DNA from: Candidatus Omnitrophota bacterium | GTDB lineage: Bacteria; Omnitrophota; Gorgyraeia; Zapsychrales; Zapsychraceae | Length of the DNA: 9,980 bases | Direction of reading: 5' to 3' | Assembly: GCA_029567025.1 (NCBI GenBank) | Contig: JAKQLT010000004.1 | Coordinates: forward strand, 1-9,980 | Part shown: in pieces, positions 6,071 through 9,980 of the stretch | Layout of the letters: the number at the start of each line of letters is the position of its first letter | Numbering within the stretch: the stretch's first letter is position 1 | Program-made: the position numbers and the translations under genes | The notes under the pieces: generated by a model | What the model saw: only the letters and a program-made list of their open reading frames with translations | Told to the model about the DNA's origin: nothing | Database searches by the model: none

Positions 6071-7129
6071 ATGAATATTTATATTAAGAATTATATTAAA
6101 ATTTTAAAAAATTCTGGTCTGGATGCATTCTTAATAACAAATGATATTAACATTCGTTATTTGACAGGATTTATGTCCTCTGATGCCTGGCTTTTGGTCG
6201 TGAAAGGCACACTTTTTTATATTACCGATGGCCGTTATATCGCACAAGCACAAAAAAATCTTAAAGGTATTCATGTTAAAGAATTCAAGAAAACGCTGAT
6301 CGAGACAGCGTTTGATATTATGAATGCGTATCAAATTAGAAAAGTTGGTTTTGATAGCCGCCATGTGACTCATTTTCAATATGAAATATTAAAAGAAAAG
6401 TCTAAGTCCTTGAAAAAAATTTCTTTAGTTGCACATAATGGGCTTATCGAAGGATTGAGGCAAATTAAAAGTGAAGAAGAAATACAAAAAATAAAAAAAT
6501 CTCTTGAGATTCATCATAAGGCCTATCAATATCTTAAGACTCTTATCAAACCAGGCCTTTCAGAACAACAAATAGCTTTTCAATTAGAACATTTTCTTCA
6601 AAAATATAACGCTGGATTAGCTTTTTCTCCTATTATTGCTTCAGGGGTTCATACGAGCTATCCTCATGCGAAAATAACAGCCAGAAAAATGGCAAAAAAT
6701 GACATCATTCTCGTCGATATCGGGATTGATTTAAACGGCTATAAGTCTGACTTGACACGTATGTTCTTTTTAGGTAGAATACCGCGTCTTATTAAGGATT
6801 CTTACGAAATTGTTCGAGAAGTTCAGCAAAAAGCGATTGAGCATATTAAAGAAGGCGTTAAGGCTTGTGATATTGATAAGCTCGCGCGTAACTATTTCAA
6901 GAAATATAAGTTAGATCATTTATTTGTCCATTCATTAGGGCATGGCGTTGGGTTAGAAGTTCATGAAACGCCACGTTTATCTGTAAAAAGCACTGATATT
7001 TTAAAACAAGGTATGATCGTTACTGTTGAGCCAGGGCTTTATTGGCCTAAAAGGTTTGGTATTCGATTGGAAGAAATGGTCCTTGTCACAAAGAAAGGAG
7101 TGGAAGCGTTAAGTGGGCATATCAATTAA
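6071..7129 (+). CDS. Xaa-Pro aminopeptidase / M24B-family metallopeptidase
   Basis: M24B peptidases remove the N-terminal residue from peptides with proline in second position, using a two-metal centre in a pita-bread fold. The 352-residue protein has an N-terminal creatinase-like domain (about 1-130) containing TNDINIRYLTGF and TDGRYIAQA, then the catalytic domain. The five metal ligands are visible: Asp216 (VDIG), Asp227 (SDLTR), His291 (LGHGVGLEVHE), Glu320 (TVEPGLY) and Glu334 (IRLEE). His199 in SYPHA and His298 are likely further active-site residues. The length fits the short bacterial PapA/YqhT type rather than the 440-residue E. coli PepP. ATG at 6071 has only weak AAAG/AAGA purines upstream. 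Its 3' end overlaps efp by 17 nt, and the link to EF-P, which relieves stalling at proline runs, is conserved in many bacteria. Confidence 0.93.
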   Translation: MNIYIKNYIKILKNSGLDAFLITNDINIRYLTGFMSSDAWLLVVKGTLFYITDGRYIAQAQKNLKGIHVKEFKKTLIETAFDIMNAYQIRKVGFDSRHVTHFQYEILKEKSKSLKKISLVAHNGLIEGLRQIKSEEEIQKIKKSLEIHHKAYQYLKTLIKPGLSEQQIAFQLEHFLQKYNAGLAFSPIIASGVHTSYPHAKITARKMAKNDIILVDIGIDLNGYKSDLTRMFFLGRIPRLIKDSYEIVREVQQKAIEHIKEGVKACDIDKLARNYFKKYKLDHLFVHSLGHGVGLEVHETPRLSVKSTDILKQGMIVTVEPGLYWPKRFGIRLEEMVLVTKKGVEALSGHIN

Positions 7130-7679
7130 TGAAGTTCAATCAGGAATAGGTTTAAAAGTCGATGGTAATATTTATTTGGTGGAGAGTTATAATCATGTAA
7201 AGCCTGGAAAAGGCGCGGCTTTTGTGAGGGTCAGGTTAAGAAATATTAAAACAGATCAAGTTTTAGAAAGAACTTTTCGTAGCGCTGAGACGCTGGAAGA
7301 CGTTGATTTAGAAGAACGCAAGATTCAGAATCTTTATCGGAGTGAAGATAATTGTCATTTTATGGATTTAACAAATTATGAGGAAGTCGTTATTCCAGCT
7401 TCTTTAATCGGTGATAATATTCGCTTTCTTCAGGATCATTTAACTGTTATTGGCCTTTTTCATGATAATAAAGTTCTTAAAGTTGTCCTTCCTAATTTTA
7501 TTGAATCTGATATTACGCATACTGAGCCGGGTTATAAAGGTGATTCTACAAAATCCGGCACAAAACCTGCGACAATCAATACCGGCGCAACGATACAAGT
7601 CCCTCTTTTTATTGAGGTTGGTGATCGTGTGCGCGTCGATACGCGTACGGGAGACTATATCGAAAGGGTGAAAAAATGA
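7113..7679 (+). CDS. efp: Translation elongation factor P
   Basis: EF-P binds between the ribosomal P and E sites and speeds peptide bond formation at consecutive prolines. The 188-residue protein has the standard three-domain layout: a KOW-like N-domain (about 1-65), an OB-type domain (about 67-127) and a C-terminal OB domain (about 129-188). [18 protein letters not shown] contains the loop lysine Lys33, the site modified in many bacteria. [18 protein letters not shown] and the [13 protein letters not shown] end are the usual C-terminal signature. The start is GTG 7113, inside pepP (17-nt overlap), with GGAAG (7102-7106) 6 nt upstream; the encoded [10 protein letters not shown] aligns with normal EF-P N-termini. 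No modification enzyme (EpmA, EpmB, EarP) is in the window. It overlaps accB by 4 nt. Confidence 0.97.
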   Translation: MGISINEVQSGIGLKVDGNIYLVESYNHVKPGKGAAFVRVRLRNIKTDQVLERTFRSAETLEDVDLEERKIQNLYRSEDNCHFMDLTNYEEVVIPASLIGDNIRFLQDHLTVIGLFHDNKVLKVVLPNFIESDITHTEPGYKGDSTKSGTKPATINTGATIQVPLFIEVGDRVRVDTRTGDYIERVKK

Positions 7680-8146
7680 ACCTAAAAGAGATTAAAGAAA
7701 TCATTAACTTGATGAATGAAAATGAATTAGCTGAAGTTGAGCTTGAGACTGAGGGGACAAAGATTAAATTAAAAAAGACATCTTCAGGCGTGACACAAGT
7801 CGTTCATGCGGCGCCAGTTGTTCATGGGGCTTCAGCGCCCATTGTATCATCTGTGCCTTCTCAAAGCGCTCCGGTAGAAACAACGTCTGGAAATAATGGA
7901 AAAAAACGAGAAGAGATTAAATCTCCGATGGTTGGAACTTTTTATCGCGCGCCTTCTCCGGAAGCGGCTCCTTTTGTGGCAGTTGGCCAAGTCGTTGAAC
8001 CCGGGCAAGTTTTATGTATTATTGAAGCTATGAAACTTATGAATGAGATCAAATCAGAAATCAAAGGCAAAATTGTTGATATAAAAGTAGAGAATGCGCA
8101 ACCCGTTGAATTTGGCCAAACTTTATTTGTCGTTGAACCCGTGTAA
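7676..8146 (+). CDS. accB: Biotin carboxyl carrier protein of acetyl-CoA carboxylase
   Basis: BCCP carries biotin between the carboxylase and transferase halves of acetyl-CoA carboxylase, the first committed step of fatty-acid synthesis. The 156 residues have an N-terminal helix and strand region ([20 protein letters not shown], 3-22), an Ala/Pro/Ser/Val-rich flexible linker (about 38-72) and a C-terminal biotinyl domain. [20 protein letters not shown] (81-100) includes the thumb region of AccB, and the biotinylation site is EAMKLM with Lys120. All hallmarks are intact. ATG at 7676 overlaps the efp stop as ATGA, with AAAGGG upstream. accC follows 27 nt later; the two are nearly always co-transcribed. 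BirA is not in the window. Confidence 0.97.
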   Translation: MNLKEIKEIINLMNENELAEVELETEGTKIKLKKTSSGVTQVVHAAPVVHGASAPIVSSVPSQSAPVETTSGNNGKKREEIKSPMVGTFYRAPSPEAAPFVAVGQVVEPGQVLCIIEAMKLMNEIKSEIKGKIVDIKVENAQPVEFGQTLFVVEPV

Positions 8147-8173
8147 TTCTATTCAAAGAAAGTTTAATTCCTT

Positions 8174-9535
8174 ATGTTCTCAAAAGTTTTAATAGCTAAT
8201 CGAGGAGAAATTACTTTAAGGGTCATTCGAGCCTGTCGTGAATTAAATATTCCAACCGTTGCTATTTTTTCTGAAGCAGATAGAGATTCTCTTCATGTCC
8301 GTTTTGCGGATGAAGCTGTATGTATTGGCCCAGCAAAAAGTGCGGATAGTTATCTTAATATTCCTGCTATTATTTCAGCCGCGGAAATCACAGATGTGGA
8401 AGCGATTCATCCGGGCTATGGATTTTTAGCCGAGAATGCGCATTTTGCCGAAATCTGCGAGTCTTGCAATATTACTTTTATTGGTCCAACGCCTGCGGCG
8501 ATGCGTGCGATGGGTGATAAAGTTGTAGCCAAAGAAACCATGCGAAAAACAGGCGTACCTTTAACACCGGGCAGTAATGGCGTGATTAAATCCAAAGAAG
8601 AGGCGTTGAGTTTAGCGAAGAAAATAAAATATCCGGTCATTATTAAAGCCGTGGCTGGCGGCGGTGGAAAAGGGATGCGGGTGTGTCATAATGATATGAC
8701 GCTTATTAATTCTTTTTCCATGGCGCAAAAAGAAGCGGGAGCTAATTTTGGCAATGCGGATGTTTATTTGGAAAAATATATTCAAGATCCTCGTCATGTG
8801 GAATTTCAAATTATGGCGGATAATTATGGGAATGTTATTCATTTAGGCGAGCGTGATTGCAGTATTCAGCGTCGTCATCAAAAGTTGATTGAAGAATCGC
8901 CTTCTCTGGCCTTGGATCAAAAATTGCGCAAGAAAATGGGTGAGATTGCGGTTAAAGCCGCCAAAGCCGTTAATTATCGAGGAGCAGGAACGATAGAATT
9001 TCTTTTAGATGCGAATGGAGAAGATTTTTATTTTATGGAAATGAACACGCGCGTACAGGTGGAGCATCCAGTGTCCGAAATGGTTACAGGGGTTGATATT
9101 GTTAAAGAACAAATTAAAATAGCCGCTGGAAAGAAATTAAAATTAAAACAAGAAGATGTGAAATTTAACGGCGCGGCTATTGAATGTCGTGTTAACGCGG
9201 AAGATCCTTCAAATAATTTTATGCCGTGTCCTGGAAAAATTGAACAATTGAACTTGCCCGGGGGCTATGGGGTTCGTATTGATACACATATTTATCCTGG
9301 GTATAAAATCAGTCCTTATTATGATTCGATGGTAGCCAAGATTATTTGTCATGGAAAAAATCGAGAAGAGGCTATTCGCACGATGCGTCGCGCATTGGAA
9401 GAGTTCCATGTGAGTCCTATTAAAACAACGATTCCGCTTCATTTGGATATTTTAAAGAATTCTAAATTTTTAGAAGGAAATATCTCGACGCATTTTTTAG
9501 AAAAGATGATTAAAATTGATGGATCCGCGGTGTAG
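8174..9535 (+). CDS. accC: Biotin carboxylase subunit of acetyl-CoA carboxylase
   Basis: AccC uses ATP and bicarbonate to carboxylate the biotin on AccB in the cytoplasm. At 453 residues it is close to the E. coli length of 449. It starts with the [19 protein letters not shown] signature (alanine is commoner at the Thr14 position). [10 protein letters not shown] is at 79-88, the ATP-grasp glycine loop GGGGKGMR at 162-169, [17 protein letters not shown] at 225-241 with Lys237, [15 protein letters not shown] at 288-302 (Glu289, Asn291, Arg293 and Glu297 matching the E. coli catalytic set), and ECRVNAEDP at 337-345 with Arg339. Nothing is missing. AAAGAAAG lies 11 nt before the ATG, a rather distant site. 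No terminator is evident after the stop. Confidence 0.97.
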   Translation: MFSKVLIANRGEITLRVIRACRELNIPTVAIFSEADRDSLHVRFADEAVCIGPAKSADSYLNIPAIISAAEITDVEAIHPGYGFLAENAHFAEICESCNITFIGPTPAAMRAMGDKVVAKETMRKTGVPLTPGSNGVIKSKEEALSLAKKIKYPVIIKAVAGGGGKGMRVCHNDMTLINSFSMAQKEAGANFGNADVYLEKYIQDPRHVEFQIMADNYGNVIHLGERDCSIQRRHQKLIEESPSLALDQKLRKKMGEIAVKAAKAVNYRGAGTIEFLLDANGEDFYFMEMNTRVQVEHPVSEMVTGVDIVKEQIKIAAGKKLKLKQEDVKFNGAAIECRVNAEDPSNNFMPCPGKIEQLNLPGGYGVRIDTHIYPGYKISPYYDSMVAKIICHGKNREEAIRTMRRALEEFHVSPIKTTIPLHLDILKNSKFLEGNISTHFLEKMIKIDGSAV

Positions 9536-9613
9536 GTTTGGATTCGATTCTTCGGCCATCATTAAATTTGAGAAATTATATTAATATTTCATAGAGATAG
9601 AGAGGGGCAAGCC

Positions 9614-9980
9614 ATGAGATTTTTTACTCGGGTAGCAGTTTTGTTCTATGTCACAATTGTTTTATTTATAAGCATTCTGATGTTAGCGTATGTATTGCAT
9701 TGGTTGGATCTTAAAAGTATTTGGATGACTTTATATGCTGGATATGTTGATTATAATTTGCGTGTTGTTTTTGGAGTAACAGGCGCTGTGTTGTTGCTGA
9801 TTAATTTTATCTTTTATAATATGTTTACGGTTAATATTCATCGTGAGAAAATTATTGCTTTTGATAATCCTTCAGGGCGCATCACCGTTTCTTTAATAGC
9901 GATAGAGGATATTATTAAAAGGACAGTTTTAAGGATCGGTGACGTCAAGGATGTAAAACCGATAATTAAAGCAGAGATCG
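9614..9980 (+). CDS. AmaP-like alkaline-shock-response membrane anchor protein, N-terminal part
   Basis: The gene runs off the window end; 122 residues are visible. It starts MRFFTRVAVLFYVT, has a first membrane helix at about 8-28 and a second at about 50-69, then a cytoplasmic part with IAFDNPSGRITVSLIAIEDIIKR (81-103). This two-helix hairpin followed by a D-N-P-G-x-x-x-S-L-A-I-E-D motif is the pattern of AmaP, which in staphylococci anchors the Asp23/Gls24 protein to the membrane; the distal part is related to the Asp23 fold. The GAGGGG at 9602-9607 gives a good Shine-Dalgarno 6 nt before ATG 9614. The 78-nt gap after accC shows neither a clear terminator nor a convincing promoter, so read-through from accC is possible. 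A Gls24/Asp23 gene may lie downstream, which cannot be seen here. Confidence 0.8.
   Translation, partial: MRFFTRVAVLFYVTIVLFISILMLAYVLHWLDLKSIWMTLYAGYVDYNLRVVFGVTGAVLLLINFIFYNMFTVNIHREKIIAFDNPSGRITVSLIAIEDIIKRTVLRIGDVKDVKPIIKAEI

Noticed and set aside
7450..7671. Plus-strand 73-codon frame inside efp
   Set aside because: It is an alternate frame within the conserved C-terminal domain of EF-P, with no independent support.
8416..8842. Two overlapping minus-strand open frames inside accC
   Set aside because: They are antisense to a fully conserved accC with all catalytic motifs and have no protein features of their own.
9536..9613. Possible terminator or promoter between accC and the AmaP-like gene
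   Set aside because: The only hairpin (GAAAT/ATTTC near 9571-9590) is a weak AT stem with no T-run, and TTGAGA near 9570 has no good -10 box at proper spacing.

Overview
The window is a dense, AT-rich bacterial segment with every gene on the + strand. Gaps are short and many genes overlap. A LpxL-type lipid A acyltransferase homologue and a TonB-type protein point to a diderm (Gram-negative) envelope. The order aroQ-pepP-efp-accB-accC followed by an AmaP-like gene is better known from Firmicutes and several deep-branching phyla. With the low G+C, TTG and GTG starts and often poor Shine-Dalgarno sequences, this suggests an uncultivated diderm lineage. Candidatus Omnitrophota or a related PVC-like group is my guess, and it is inference only. 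No mobile element, rRNA, tRNA or CRISPR array is visible.

Layout. (1) 1-692 is the 3' part of an isocitrate/isopropylmalate-type dehydrogenase. Its frame runs through a strong intrinsic-terminator-like hairpin at 604-641. (2) 668-1561 holds lipB (octanoyltransferase) and a 76-residue stand-alone lipoyl domain, that is, a lipoylation enzyme beside a possible substrate. (3) 1571-4240 is a tightly packed envelope block: an MGDG-synthase/UgtP-like glycosyltransferase, a LpxL-like acyltransferase (8-nt overlap) and a polyprenyl-phosphate-type family 2 glycosyltransferase (4-nt overlap). (4) 4255-4959 is a small TonB-like protein with no ExbB/ExbD in view.

(5) After a 145-nt gap with a plausible sigma-70 promoter (TTGACA-17-TACGCT) comes a second run of genes: DUF1844 protein, Trm112-like zinc-ribbon protein (4-nt overlap), aroQ, Xaa-Pro aminopeptidase, efp (17-nt overlap), accB (4-nt overlap) and accC. 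(6) A 78-nt gap with no obvious terminator leads to an AmaP-like membrane protein cut by the window end.

Together the genes cover central carbon metabolism (dehydrogenase), cofactor attachment (lipoylation), envelope glycolipid and lipid assembly, shikimate synthesis, proline-related peptide turnover and translation (PepP, EF-P), and the first committed step of fatty-acid synthesis (AccB/AccC). The most unusual points are the terminator inside the dehydrogenase frame with a possible lipB promoter beside it, the lipB/lone lipoyl-domain pair, and the overlapping three-gene glycolipid-like module. I see no defence system or clearly novel machine.
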